Shown here: one piece after another, positions 1 through 8,037 of the stretch
Position numbering within the stretch: the first letter of the stretch is position 1
How the letters are laid out: the number at the start of each line of letters is the position of its first letter
Source of the DNA: Rothia koreensis
GTDB lineage: Bacteria > Actinomycetota > Actinomycetes > Actinomycetales > Micrococcaceae
Assembly: GCF_004136575.1 (NCBI RefSeq)
Contig: NZ_NOIQ01000018.1
Span: 1-50,733 of the forward strand
DNA: 50,733 bases
Direction: 5' to 3'
Program-made: the position numbers and the translations under genes
The notes under the pieces: generated by a model
What the model saw: only the letters and a program-made list of their open reading frames with translations
Database searches by the model: none
What the model was told of the DNA's origin: nothing

Positions 1-19
1 CAACACCCCGCCCCACGGC

Positions 20-180
20 CCCGGCGTCGTCGCCCACCCGGCCGATAAACCCGCGAAGTGGCAATCCCGTGCGGAAATCCTCCCGAAGTGGCAATCCCGT
101 GCGGTTTTGACCCCAAATTCCGCACGAAACTGCCACCTCGCGGGCCGAAACGCACAAAACTGCCACCTCGCGGGCCGAAA
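20..180. repeat. Family A palindromic repeat block, copy 1
   Basis: Two forward 21-bp units (54-74 and 84-104, core GAAGTGGCAATCCCGTGCGG) are followed by a 15-bp centre and two reverse units (120-140 and 150-170, core CGCAC-N5-TGCCACCTCG). Spacing is 30 bp within each arm, so the block could fold into a long hairpin or cruciform. The upstream 30 bp (ccccggcgtcgtcgcccacc...) also matches the DNA preceding the second block at 7785. The rest of 1-298 holds no gene that I can support. Confidence 0.9.
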
Positions 181-298
181 CCCAGGCAGGAAGGAAGGAT
201 CTTCGACGACAACTACGTGGCGCGCGACGCCGAAAGACCGAGACAGGCAGCGCATCACGGAAGCGAAGCCCCGCCCCCGCCCCCGCTCCCGACCCGCT

Positions 299-1687
299 TC
301 ACACCACTGCCCAGATTCCCGCCGCCACTGCGAACCCGGTCAGTGCCAGCACCGTCTCCAGGACGGTCCATGTCCGCAGGGTCTGGGCCACCGTCATGTT
401 GAAGTAGCGCTGGATGATCCAGAACCCGCCGTCGTTCACGTGGGATGCGATGACGGAGCCGCTGGCCACGGCCGCAACGAGAAGCGCGAGCTGCACCTGC
501 GAGTATCCGCCCGATTCCACGGCCGCCTGCAGGATCCCGCCGGTGGTCACGATGGCTACGGTCGCCGATCCCTGCGCGATGCGCAGCCCCGAAGAGATCA
601 CGAAGGCGGAGAGGATGATCGGCCAGCCCAGCGAACTGAGCGACCCGGCCACGGCTTCGCCGATGCCGGTCGCGGAGAGCACCGCGCCGAAGAACGCGCC
701 CGAACCGATGACCAGGAGCAGCATCCCCACCGGGTTCAATGCCTTGGAAATGATCGAGGTGATGTCGGAGGATGAGCGCCCGCGACGCAGCCCCAGCAAC
801 CACATGGACAGCAGCACCGCGAGGGTCAGCGCGATGGCCGGCGTACCCACCAGCGTCAGGAAATTACGCAGCGCCCCCTCGGGAAGCAAGATGTTCCCGA
901 AGGTCCCACCGAGAATCAGCAGAAGGGGCAGGCCGATCACCAGGGCCACCACGCCCATGCTCGGCGGTGTCCGCTCCTCGCCCTCCTCCTGGAGCTTCGC
1001 CGAGGTGGCGGGTATGAAGGAGTGCACGCGGTTGCCGATCCAAATGCCCCACAGCAGACCCGAGACGATGAACGCCGGGATGCCCACGGCGAAGCCGATC
1101 AGCAGCATCCACCCCAGGTCCACACCGAAGAGGCCGGCGGCGGTGACCGGGCCGGGGTGCGGCGGCAGGAAGGCGTGGGTCACGGAGAGGCCGGCGAGCA
1201 GCGGCAGCGCATACTTGACCAGTGAGCCCCCGCCCCGCCTGGCGGCGACGTAGACCAGGGGCGCCAGGACGAAGATGCCGATGTCGAAGAACACCGGAAT
1301 GCCAAGCACGAACCCGCAGATCCCGATGGCCACCGCTGTGCCCCTGGTGCCGAAGACCTTGGTCAGCCGGGCCAGCAGCACCTCGGCCGCCCCGGAGGAC
1401 TCCAACAGCGCGCCGAGCACGGTACCCAGGCCGATGATGACGGCGATGTGTCCCAGGGTCCCGGCGTAGCCCTTCTCCAGGATGGACTCCGAGGCCCCGG
1501 TCGCGGACCCCACGAGATCGGCCACGGAGACGCCGCCGGCCAGCGCCGTCAGAATGCCCACGATCAGAAGGGCAATGAACGGCTCCAGCTTGACCTTGAT
1601 GATGAGGACCAGGAGCAACGCGACGCTGGCCGCGGCCAGCAGGAGAAGCCCCAGGGTGTCGTTCTGCAACCAGTCGACGAAAGCCAT
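299..1687 (-). CDS. GntP-family gluconate/aldonate:H+ symporter
   Basis: This predicted inner-membrane permease of 462 residues has the length and hydrophobic pattern of the GntP family (gluconate:H+ symporters), with about 12-14 membrane segments. The family-typical stretch GIPVFFDIGIFVLAPLVY lies in the first third. The start is the ATG at 1687 preceded by a purine-rich site (gagagggg), which removes an Arg-rich 50-residue extension. It sits 5 bp downstream of the KDPG aldolase gene and is therefore very likely the last gene of that operon. GntP proteins import gluconate and related sugar acids. Given the deacylase and ammonia-lyase beside it, an N-acylated 2-amino aldonate is a plausible substrate (inference). 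Confidence 0.9.
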   Translation of the reverse strand: MAFVDWLQNDTLGLLLLAAASVALLLVLIIKVKLEPFIALLIVGILTALAGGVSVADLVGSATGASESILEKGYAGTLGHIAVIIGLGTVLGALLESSGAAEVLLARLTKVFGTRGTAVAIGICGFVLGIPVFFDIGIFVLAPLVYVAARRGGGSLVKYALPLLAGLSVTHAFLPPHPGPVTAAGLFGVDLGWMLLIGFAVGIPAFIVSGLLWGIWIGNRVHSFIPATSAKLQEEGEERTPPSMGVVALVIGLPLLLILGGTFGNILLPEGALRNFLTLVGTPAIALTLAVLLSMWLLGLRRGRSSSDITSIISKALNPVGMLLLVIGSGAFFGAVLSATGIGEAVAGSLSSLGWPIILSAFVISSGLRIAQGSATVAIVTTGGILQAAVESGGYSQVQLALLVAAVASGSVIASHVNDGGFWIIQRYFNMTVAQTLRTWTVLETVLALTGFAVAAGIWAVV

Positions 1688-1692
1688 CGTCG

Positions 1693-2361
1693 TCACCGCC
1701 CCTCTCCGCCCGCGCCGGACCCGGAGGCGGGAACGGCTCCGGTGGTCCGCTCCACGAAATCGGTAGCATTCGCGGTGATCTTCTCCCACGCACCGCCCTC
1801 GACGTCGGCGGCCGAGACCACCGAGGAGCCGCAGCACACGGCCGTAGCCCCGGCGTCGATGAAGTCCCGAGCGTTCTTCTCGTCGATACCCCCACTGGGG
1901 ACGGTGGAGAGGCCAGGGAATGGCCCCTGGAGGTCCTTGACGAAGCGGGAGCCGACGACGCCGGCCGGGAAGATCTTCACGTGCTCCGCCCCGAGTGCCC
2001 GCGCCCGGAGGACCTCGGTGGGGGTCATCGCGCCGAGGAGCATCGGGACCCCAGCCTCGCGGGCAACCTCGGCCACCTCCTCGATCACGGAGGGTGTGAC
2101 CAGGAACCGCGCCCCGGCCTCGACCGCACCGCGGGCCTGCGCGGCGTCGAGGACCGTACCGGCGCCCACCAGGGTGCCGGGTGCACCGGAGCTGATCGCG
2201 CGCAGGTGCGTCTCGACGTCGGGCGTGGTGTAGGTCAGTTCCAGGATGGAGATGCCGCCGTTGGCGAGGGATTCGGCCAGGGCGACGGCGTCGGGGATGC
2301 GCTTGGCGCGCACCACGGCGACGACGCGGCTGCTGCGCAGCTGTTCGGTGAACGTGGTCAT
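1693..2361 (-). CDS. eda: 2-dehydro-3-deoxy-phosphogluconate (KDPG) aldolase
   Basis: This 222-residue class I aldolase cleaves KDPG to pyruvate and glyceraldehyde-3-phosphate; the family also acts on 4-hydroxy-2-oxoglutarate. Visible motifs are VVAVVR near the N-terminus, the general-base Glu in ILELTYTT, the GAGTV loop, the Schiff-base Lys in HVKIFPA and the phosphate-binding VPSGGI. Length is normal for the family. The C-terminal tail (about 15 residues, Gly/Ser/Glu rich) is an extension. It lies between the deacylase gene and the gntP-type permease, and together with the KDG kinase at 5501 it completes a lower Entner-Doudoroff branch inside this cluster. Confidence 0.93.
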   Translation of the reverse strand: MTTFTEQLRSSRVVAVVRAKRIPDAVALAESLANGGISILELTYTTPDVETHLRAISSGAPGTLVGAGTVLDAAQARGAVEAGARFLVTPSVIEEVAEVAREAGVPMLLGAMTPTEVLRARALGAEHVKIFPAGVVGSRFVKDLQGPFPGLSTVPSGGIDEKNARDFIDAGATAVCCGSSVVSAADVEGGAWEKITANATDFVERTTGAVPASGSGAGGEGR

Positions 2362-2449
2362 GGATGGGTCCTTGTCTCTCAGGATTTGTCAGGGCGCCGG
2401 AGGGCGCCGGGAGGATGGAAAAGCGAGCGGGCGGTAGGCCCGGTGGGGT

Positions 2450-4114
2450 TCACCGGTGCGGGCCGTGCTCGGCGACCCGCGGGGAGAGCGGATGCGGCGA
2501 CTCGACTTCGCCGCGCAGGGCGCGCCCCGCGCGGCGGCCGGTGGCCCCGTCCTCCCCGTAGGCCAACGCCCCGTTGACCCACACGGCCCGGATGCCACGG
2601 GCGGGCTGCCGGGGCTCGGCGAAGGTGGAGGCTGCGTCGACCGTGGACGGGTCGAGGAGCACGAGGTCGGCGGCCCATCCCTCGCGAATCTCACCGCGCT
2701 CGCGCAGCCGCAGCCGCTGCGCGGGACGTCCGCTCAGGTGGTGCACCATCTCCTCGAGGCTCATGAGCTTCTCGTCCCGGACGTAGTGGCCGAGGAATCG
2801 GGGAAATGTGCCCCACGCACGTGGATGAGGTTTGGCCCCGATCAGGATGCCGTCGCTTCCGCCGGTGTGCGCGGGGTGGGCCATGATGGTGCGCACATTC
2901 TCCTCGTGGCCCACGTGCTGCAGGATGCCGGTTCCGAGCCGATCGGCAGCCATGATGCGCAGGGCGGTGTCGAAGGGTTCCTCGCCGGTCTCTTCGGCGA
3001 TCTCCTGCACCGTCCGGCCGACCAGCCCCGCGAGCTCTGGGTTGCGGACGCCGGAGATCTCCAGAGTCTCGTACTCGACGGTGACTCCATGGCATCCGTC
3101 CGAGCCGTTGATCTCCATGTCCTCTCGTATCCGCGCGCGGTCCGCCGGATCCTGGAAACGGGCGAGGATCGCTTCGGTATCCCCGGCAGCGGCCCACGAG
3201 GGAAGTACTGCGGAGAGCATCGTCGCACCGGGAAGATAGGGGTAGGTGTCGAGGGTGATGTCGACGCCGCGGGCCAGGGCCGCGTCGACCAGTTCCAACA
3301 GTTCGCCGCCGCGTCCTTCGTTCTCGCCAAAGTTCATCGTCGCGTGCGTCAGGTGCAGGGCACAGCCGCTGACCTCCGCGAGGTCGATCATCTCGGCGTA
3401 GGCCTCCAGTGCCCCGTGGCCGTAGGATCGCGTGTGCGGCGAGAGGTAGCCGTCATGCCGCGCCAGCACGCCGCACAGCGCGGCCAGCTCTGCCCGGTCG
3501 GCATACATACCGGGCGTATAGGTCAGCCCGGTGGACATTCCGGCGGCTCCGTCCAGCAGCCCCTGCTCCAGGATCGCGCACATACGCCCGATCTGTTCGG
3601 CGTCGGCGGCCCCCTCGTCGAATCCCATGACCTGGGCCCGGACGACGCCGTGCGGCACCAGGTACGCAACGTTGGCCGCGATCCCGGCCGTGTCGAGCTC
3701 GTCGAGGTAGGCGCGCACGGTGGGCCAGCCGATCTCCCGGTCCCGCGGATCGTCGTTCCACCCCGCGATCTTCTGCCGCACCACGGCCAGCACCTCGGGA
3801 GTGATGGGCGCGTAAGAGAGCCCGTCCTGGCCCAGCACCTCGGTGGTGACCCCCTGGCTCAGCTTGGCGGTGTGCTCGGGAGTCAGGAGGACCTGCAGGT
3901 CAGAGTGGGCGTGCATGTCGATGAATCCCGGCGTCAGGACCAGCCCGGCGGCCTCGAAATGCTCGAGGTGTTCCGACGGGTCCAGCGAGCCGGGGCGCGC
4001 GATCGCGCGTATCCGCCCTGCCTCGAGCACGACGTCGGCGTCCCTCCCGGGCGCCCCCGTCCCGTCGACGACAGTGGCGCGGGAGATGAGGGTACTTGCA
4101 GTGTCCATGTCCAT
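2450..4114 (-). CDS. N-acyl-D-amino acid deacylase family amidohydrolase
   Basis: This 554-residue metal-dependent amidohydrolase belongs to the D-aminoacylase family. The N-terminal composite domain leads to the metal-binding HxH in GFIDMHAHSDL (about residues 68 and 70), further His ligands appear in LHLTHATM and LSPHTRSYGH, and a late Asp-rich GGSDGILIG motif follows. Where typical D-aminoacylases have a Cys (GNCG-like loop), this one reads GQDG. I chose ATG 4114 because aggggaag lies 8 nt upstream; an in-frame ATG at 4138 lacks such a site. It is 27 bp downstream of the PLP enzyme. In context it would deacylate an N-acyl-2-amino sugar acid; removal of acyl groups from ordinary D-amino acids is the alternative. 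Confidence 0.85.
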   Translation of the reverse strand: MDMDTASTLISRATVVDGTGAPGRDADVVLEAGRIRAIARPGSLDPSEHLEHFEAAGLVLTPGFIDMHAHSDLQVLLTPEHTAKLSQGVTTEVLGQDGLSYAPITPEVLAVVRQKIAGWNDDPRDREIGWPTVRAYLDELDTAGIAANVAYLVPHGVVRAQVMGFDEGAADAEQIGRMCAILEQGLLDGAAGMSTGLTYTPGMYADRAELAALCGVLARHDGYLSPHTRSYGHGALEAYAEMIDLAEVSGCALHLTHATMNFGENEGRGGELLELVDAALARGVDITLDTYPYLPGATMLSAVLPSWAAAGDTEAILARFQDPADRARIREDMEINGSDGCHGVTVEYETLEISGVRNPELAGLVGRTVQEIAEETGEEPFDTALRIMAADRLGTGILQHVGHEENVRTIMAHPAHTGGSDGILIGAKPHPRAWGTFPRFLGHYVRDEKLMSLEEMVHHLSGRPAQRLRLRERGEIREGWAADLVLLDPSTVDAASTFAEPRQPARGIRAVWVNGALAYGEDGATGRRAGRALRGEVESPHPLSPRVAEHGPHR

Positions 4115-4141
4115 GGGGTCTTCCCCTGCCGGTCCCATGTT

Positions 4142-5377
4142 CTAGAAGTAGGTGGTGACGAGGTCGGCGACGGTGCCCTCGGCATCGAGCACCGGCAGCA
4201 CTGCCCACTTGTCCAGGACGGTGCAGGGGTGGGAGAGGTTCAGCCGGAGCACCTCGCCGACCCGCGGCGGATCCTGGTCCTCGCCGTAGACCACGTACCC
4301 GTGCTGGTCGTTGAGCTCGACGACCTCGCCCCGGAAGGCCCGCTCCGACCCGCCGGGGACCTCGCAGGCGGCTGCGACCGTGGGCAGCCCGACATCGAAG
4401 GAGACGTCCCGCCGCCCGACGTCCACGATCGCCAGCCCGGGCTCGGGCTGCGAGACGACTCGCGCCCACCCGGTCATCGCGCTTGCGAACTCGTGCTCGG
4501 TTCCGGTCAACGGGGAGACCCCGCGACAGAAGCCCGCGTCGTGCACCAGGTAGGCGCCGGCGCGGACGATCACGTCCGCCCCGGTTTCCTCCGCGGCCGG
4601 GCGCAGGACCTCGGCGACCACGTCGAAGAAGGCGCTTCCGCCCGCGCTGAGGAAGCTTCTTTCGACGTCGTACAGCTCAACTGCGGCGCGATGCAGCTCG
4701 GCAACCCGGCCGAGGTACTCGCGGGCGATGCCCAGGTCAGTCTCGGTCCTCTCGTGGGCCAGCGCGCCTTCGTAGCCACCGACGCCGGACAGCAGAAGGT
4801 TGGGCGCCTCGTGGACGGCGCGGGCGACCTCGAGCGCTTCCTCGACGGTCCGGGCGCCGGTGCGGCCGCCGACCCCACCGAGTTCGACCATCACCTCGAG
4901 CGGCCCCTGCTCCGCGTGCTCGTGCAGCAGCTCGACGGTCCCCAAGGAGTCGGCCCAAGAGACCAGTCGCACACCCTCGGAGGCCTCGGCCGAGGCCCAC
5001 GCGATATCCGCCGGCGAGGTCAGCGAGTTGGCCAGCATCAGTCGACGGTGCCCGAAGCGGCGGGCGACGCGTAGTTGCGGCACGTTGGCCAGGGTGATGC
5101 CCCAAGCTCCCTCGTCGAGCTGCAGCTGCCAGAGCTGAGGGGACATGGTGGTCTTTCCGTGCGGGGCGAGAAGGACGCCGTGATCACGGCACCACTCGGC
5201 CATGGTCCGGGCGTTGTGGGTGAGGGCCTGCTCCTCGAGGGTCACCAGGGGCGTGTTGAGTTCGGTCACGGGGGTGCCGAGGACGTCCCGGTCCCCGAAG
5301 GCAAGGTCCCGCCCTCCGAGGGCCTTGTTGGCACCGTGCGAGGAGTGGTCGAAAAGCTGCTGGGGGACGGGGAGCAT
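4142..5377 (-). CDS. Fold-type III PLP ammonia-lyase (D-serine dehydratase/D-threonine aldolase family)
   Basis: This 411-residue enzyme belongs to the alanine-racemase-fold PLP group. The PLP Lys is in LAPHGKTTMSP, equivalent to the RPHxKTHK motif of D-serine dehydratase and D-threonine aldolase. Near the C-terminus NLSHPCTVLDKW supplies the His-x-Cys metal pair typical of the family. ATG 5377 is chosen because gaaggtg precedes it and the upstream 44 codons are promoter-like. D-glucosaminate dehydratase has been reported to resemble these enzymes (from memory). Its place between deacylase and KDG kinase genes suggests conversion of a 2-amino-2-deoxyaldonate to 2-keto-3-deoxygluconate plus ammonia. 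A general D-amino acid deaminase is the alternative. Confidence 0.82.
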   Translation of the reverse strand: MLPVPQQLFDHSSHGANKALGGRDLAFGDRDVLGTPVTELNTPLVTLEEQALTHNARTMAEWCRDHGVLLAPHGKTTMSPQLWQLQLDEGAWGITLANVPQLRVARRFGHRRLMLANSLTSPADIAWASAEASEGVRLVSWADSLGTVELLHEHAEQGPLEVMVELGGVGGRTGARTVEEALEVARAVHEAPNLLLSGVGGYEGALAHERTETDLGIAREYLGRVAELHRAAVELYDVERSFLSAGGSAFFDVVAEVLRPAAEETGADVIVRAGAYLVHDAGFCRGVSPLTGTEHEFASAMTGWARVVSQPEPGLAIVDVGRRDVSFDVGLPTVAAACEVPGGSERAFRGEVVELNDQHGYVVYGEDQDPPRVGEVLRLNLSHPCTVLDKWAVLPVLDAEGTVADLVTTYF

Positions 5378-5406
5378 GATGCGCACCTTCACTGCCGATG
5401 GATTGT

Positions 5407-5434
5407 GTTGCATATGTTGCAACGGCTGTTGCAA
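5407..5434. promoter_or_regulatory. Overlapping TTGCAAC palindromes, probable IclR operator
   Basis: Three GTTGCA(A) copies form two overlapping inverted repeats: GTTGCA-tatgt-TGCAAC (5407-5423) and TTGCAAC-ggct-GTTGCAA (5417-5434). They lie in the divergent region between the PLP enzyme (-) and the KDG kinase (+). The last copy provides a -35-like TTGCAA (5429-5434) that is 17 bp from TAGTGT (5452-5457), so bound protein would block the kinase promoter. The IclR regulator encoded downstream is the obvious candidate (inference). Confidence 0.6.
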
Positions 5435-5500
5435 AAACCTGATTCCATGTCTAGTGTCACAGGCAACAGTTGTCAATGACTCAAAAACGGAAGGCACTTT

Positions 5501-6478
5501 ATGCCCCACGCTGTCTGCCTCGGGGAGACGATGGCCGTCATGTCGCCTCGCAGTCCGGAGAACGAGTCGGTCCGCCTGCTCACCTGCACAGCAGGCGGCG
5601 CCGAGTCGAACGTGGCCGCTGGGCTGGAAGCAGCAGGCATACCGACGTCGTGGGTCTCCCGTCTGGGGGAGGATCCTCTGGGCGACCTAATCCTGGAGGA
5701 GCTAGGGGCCGCCGGCATCGATATCGAGGCAGTGGTCCGAGACCCGGAGCGGCGTACCGGGCTGTACCTGAAGTCGCGGCGGGGCGAGAACGAGGTGTTC
5801 TACTACCGCGAGGGCTCGGCAGCCTCGGCGATGTCGCCCGGGCTGCTTGAGGAGCCAGAGACAGCCCGACGCCTGGCCGCAGCGGATCTGGTGCACACCT
5901 CCGGTATCACTGCCTCGATCTCCCCTGGGTGCTCGAAGCTGTTGGACACCCTCTTCGGCCAGCCGCGGTCTGCCCGCCTCTCCTTCGACGTGAACTACCG
6001 CCCCTCGTTGCCAGGGGTCTCCCCCACCGAGCTCCTCGGGCTGGCGCGCCGGGCCGACGTCGTGTTCGTCGGCGCAGACGAGGCGCGGGCGGCCTGGGGC
6101 GCGGAGGGCGTCGAGGACATCCTGGCCGCACTGCCGGACGTTCCGTGCGTGGTGGTCAAGGACGACTCCCGTCGGGCGCTGTGCCGCCTCGACGGCGAGG
6201 TCAGCGAGGTCCCGTCCCTCTCGGTCCGGGTGATCGACGCGGTCGGCGCCGGCGACGCCTTCGCTGCGGGCTTCCTGGCCGGCCTCCTCCACGGGGACGA
6301 CCCCATCCGATGCCTACGCCGCGGCCACCTCCACGCCTCCGCCGCACTGACCACCACAACCGACAGAGCTCTGCCGCCCTCCGCGGCGACGTTGGACGCC
6401 CTGCTCGCCGTGACCGAAGATGAGTGGGAAAGCATCCGCGTCGACGAGTCGGGTGCGCATCGTGGAGGTCGACTGTGA
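5501..6478 (+). CDS. kdgK: PfkB-family 2-keto-3-deoxygluconate kinase
   Basis: This 325-residue ribokinase-fold sugar kinase phosphorylates 2-keto-3-deoxygluconate to KDPG with ATP. N-terminal LGETMAVMSP and the GGAESNVAAGL motif define the substrate site. The C-terminal PfkB signature DAVGAGDAFAAGF holds the catalytic Asp and anion hole. The start ATG at 5501 follows ggaagg at proper spacing. Its TGA overlaps the GTG start of the IclR gene (GTGA), so the two are translationally coupled. With the aldolase at 1693 it routes KDG to pyruvate and glyceraldehyde-3-phosphate. Other PfkB specificities cannot be excluded, but the neighbouring genes strongly favour KDG. Confidence 0.87.
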   Translation: MPHAVCLGETMAVMSPRSPENESVRLLTCTAGGAESNVAAGLEAAGIPTSWVSRLGEDPLGDLILEELGAAGIDIEAVVRDPERRTGLYLKSRRGENEVFYYREGSAASAMSPGLLEEPETARRLAAADLVHTSGITASISPGCSKLLDTLFGQPRSARLSFDVNYRPSLPGVSPTELLGLARRADVVFVGADEARAAWGAEGVEDILAALPDVPCVVVKDDSRRALCRLDGEVSEVPSLSVRVIDAVGAGDAFAAGFLAGLLHGDDPIRCLRRGHLHASAALTTTTDRALPPSAATLDALLAVTEDEWESIRVDESGAHRGGRL

Positions 6479-7260
6479 GCCAAGTCCTGGGCCGTGCGCT
6501 GGACATCCTGGAACATCTAGCAAAAGAGCCGGCAACGCTCGCCGAACTGAGCCTCGCATTCGACGTGCACAAAACCACGATCATGCGCCTGCTGCATGCT
6601 CTGGAAGAGCGCCATTACGTGGTGAAGCACCCGGACGAGCGATATCAACTGGGGCACGGGGTCTACGCGCTGGCTTCGGCGGCCGCCGCGAGCGGCCGGG
6701 GCATCCAGTCCGCGGCTCATCCACACCTGGTGCGGCTGAACATGGACATCGGCCATACCGTGCACCTCGCCGCGCTGGAGAACGACGAGGTGGTCTACAT
6801 CGACAAGATCGAGCCGAGGACACCGGTCCGCATGTACTCGCGCGTGGGCCTCTCCGCCTCGTTGAACTCGGCCGCGGTCGCGAAGATCCTGGCGGGCAGT
6901 CTGGACCGGCCGGATCGGGAGCGCCTGCTCGGGCGCGCCGATCTCACCGAACGCACGCCCCACACATTGACGACGCCGGAGCAGGTGCTCGATGCCTGGG
7001 ACGAGGCCAGCCGCCGCCACTGGGCCGCCGACCGCGAGGAGCACGAGCGGTTGGTGCACTGCGTCGCAGTGCCGATCTACGGGGCGGACGGCACAGTGTG
7101 GGCGGCGATCTCCGTCACCGTGCCGACCGTCATCCTGGACTTCGAGCAGTTGAAGGCGATGCTGCCGCGGCTGCACGAAACCGCGTGCGCGATCTCTGCG
7201 GACCTCGGCTTCCGGGGCGAGGTCCCCGCGCCGGACCTTGCCGAGCGCGCGGCCCACTAG
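6475..7260 (+). CDS. IclR-family transcriptional regulator
   Basis: This 261-residue regulator has an N-terminal winged helix (residues 5-65: ALDILEHLAKEPATLAELS then HKTTIMRLLHALEER) and a C-terminal IclR effector domain (HTVHLAALENDEVVYIDKI, HCVAVPIYGADGTVWAAISV). I use GTG 6475, which overlaps the kinase stop and has ggagg 7 nt upstream; the 17-codon extension to 6424 would lie inside the kinase gene. IclR proteins commonly sense aromatic acids, glyoxylate or sugar acids such as KDG. It probably controls this locus through the palindromes at 5407-5434. Confidence 0.92.
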   Translation: MSQVLGRALDILEHLAKEPATLAELSLAFDVHKTTIMRLLHALEERHYVVKHPDERYQLGHGVYALASAAAASGRGIQSAAHPHLVRLNMDIGHTVHLAALENDEVVYIDKIEPRTPVRMYSRVGLSASLNSAAVAKILAGSLDRPDRERLLGRADLTERTPHTLTTPEQVLDAWDEASRRHWAADREEHERLVHCVAVPIYGADGTVWAAISVTVPTVILDFEQLKAMLPRLHETACAISADLGFRGEVPAPDLAERAAH

Positions 7261-7317
7261 GGCCTCGCCCCGACCACAGAGTTTTCCGTCAAACAACATC
7301 GACAGAAGGGAATCGCC

Positions 7318-7722
7318 ATGAACGACAAGCAGATCGTGGCCACCGACCAGGCGCCGGCCCCGGCATACGTATTCTCCCAAGGGATCCGCATCGGCAACAT
7401 GTTGCAGATCTCGGGACAGGGCCCGAAAGACCCTGAGAGCAACGAGTACATCGGAGCGGACGATGTGAAGGCCCAGACCACCCGAACCCTGGAGAACGTC
7501 CGGGCGATCGTGGAGGCCGGCGGAGCCTCGATGGAGGATGTGCTGATGCTGCGCGTCTATCTGACCAAGCGCGAGGACTTCGCGTTGATGAACGAGGCCT
7601 ACGCCGAGTTCGTGGAGAAGTACGTACCGTCCAAGAAGTTCCCGTCCCGCACCACGGTCTTCGTAGGCCTGCCGGACGATCCGATGCTCGTGGAGATCGA
7701 CGCCGTCGCCGTCGTGGCGTAG
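7318..7722 (+). CDS. RidA/YjgF-family enamine/imine deaminase
   Basis: This 134-residue trimeric cytosolic protein of the RidA family hydrolyses reactive enamine and imine intermediates released by PLP enzymes. The conserved Arg is in FPSRTTVFV and the C-terminal DPMLVEIDAVAV matches the family. A good site, aaggga, precedes the ATG. It is 57 bp after the iclR gene on the same strand. Its presence fits the PLP ammonia-lyase, whose elimination reaction would release a 2-enamine that RidA turns into the keto acid. This supports dehydrative deamination rather than aldol cleavage as the lyase reaction. Confidence 0.9.
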   Translation: MNDKQIVATDQAPAPAYVFSQGIRIGNMLQISGQGPKDPESNEYIGADDVKAQTTRTLENVRAIVEAGGASMEDVLMLRVYLTKREDFALMNEAYAEFVEKYVPSKKFPSRTTVFVGLPDDPMLVEIDAVAVVA

Positions 7723-7731
7723 TACTGCGCC

Positions 7732-7762
7732 GACGACGCCGGGGCCGCTCCCCGGCGTCGTC
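7732..7762 (+). terminator. Hairpin after ridA-like gene
   Basis: Perfect 13-bp inverted repeat (7732-7744 with 7750-7762) around a 5-nt loop, 10 bp after the stop. There is no T-run, as is common in actinobacteria. Its right arm is shared with DNA at 20-32. Confidence 0.7.
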
Positions 7763-7784
7763 GCCCACCCGGCCGATGAACCCG

Positions 7785-7960
7785 CGAAGTGGCAATCCCG
7801 TGCAAAACCCCCACGAAGTGGCAATCCCGTGCGGAAATCCTCCCGAAGTGGCAATCCCGTGCGGTTTTGACCCCAAATTCCGCACAAAGCTGCCACCTCG
7901 CGGGACAAAACGCACATGATTGCCACCTCGCGGGCCGAAACGCACAAAACTGCCACCTCG
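7785..7960. repeat. Family A palindromic repeat block, copy 2
   Basis: Three forward units (starting at 7785, 7814, 7844) and three reverse units (7880-7900, 7910-7930, 7940-7960) surround the same 15-bp centre (7865-7879) seen in the block at 20-180. Period is 29-30 bp. The units read CGAAGTGGCAATCCCGTGCGG forward, and the reverse units vary more. The block lies between ridA and the GNAT gene and contains no gene. Confidence 0.9.
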
Positions 7961-8037
7961 ACCGCCGCACCCCGCCATAGACTGAAGAAACCCCAGCGAA
8001 CGACGGGATCACGGCGCCCGGGAGGCGAGGACCAGCG

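Noticed and set aside
20-180. CRISPR array
   Set aside because: Only two units per orientation, inverted arms, 9-bp spacers identical between loci, and no cas genes.
2456-5074. 872-residue open frame opposite the deacylase and lyase genes
   Set aside because: GC-rich antisense shadow; the minus-strand genes have clear family motifs.
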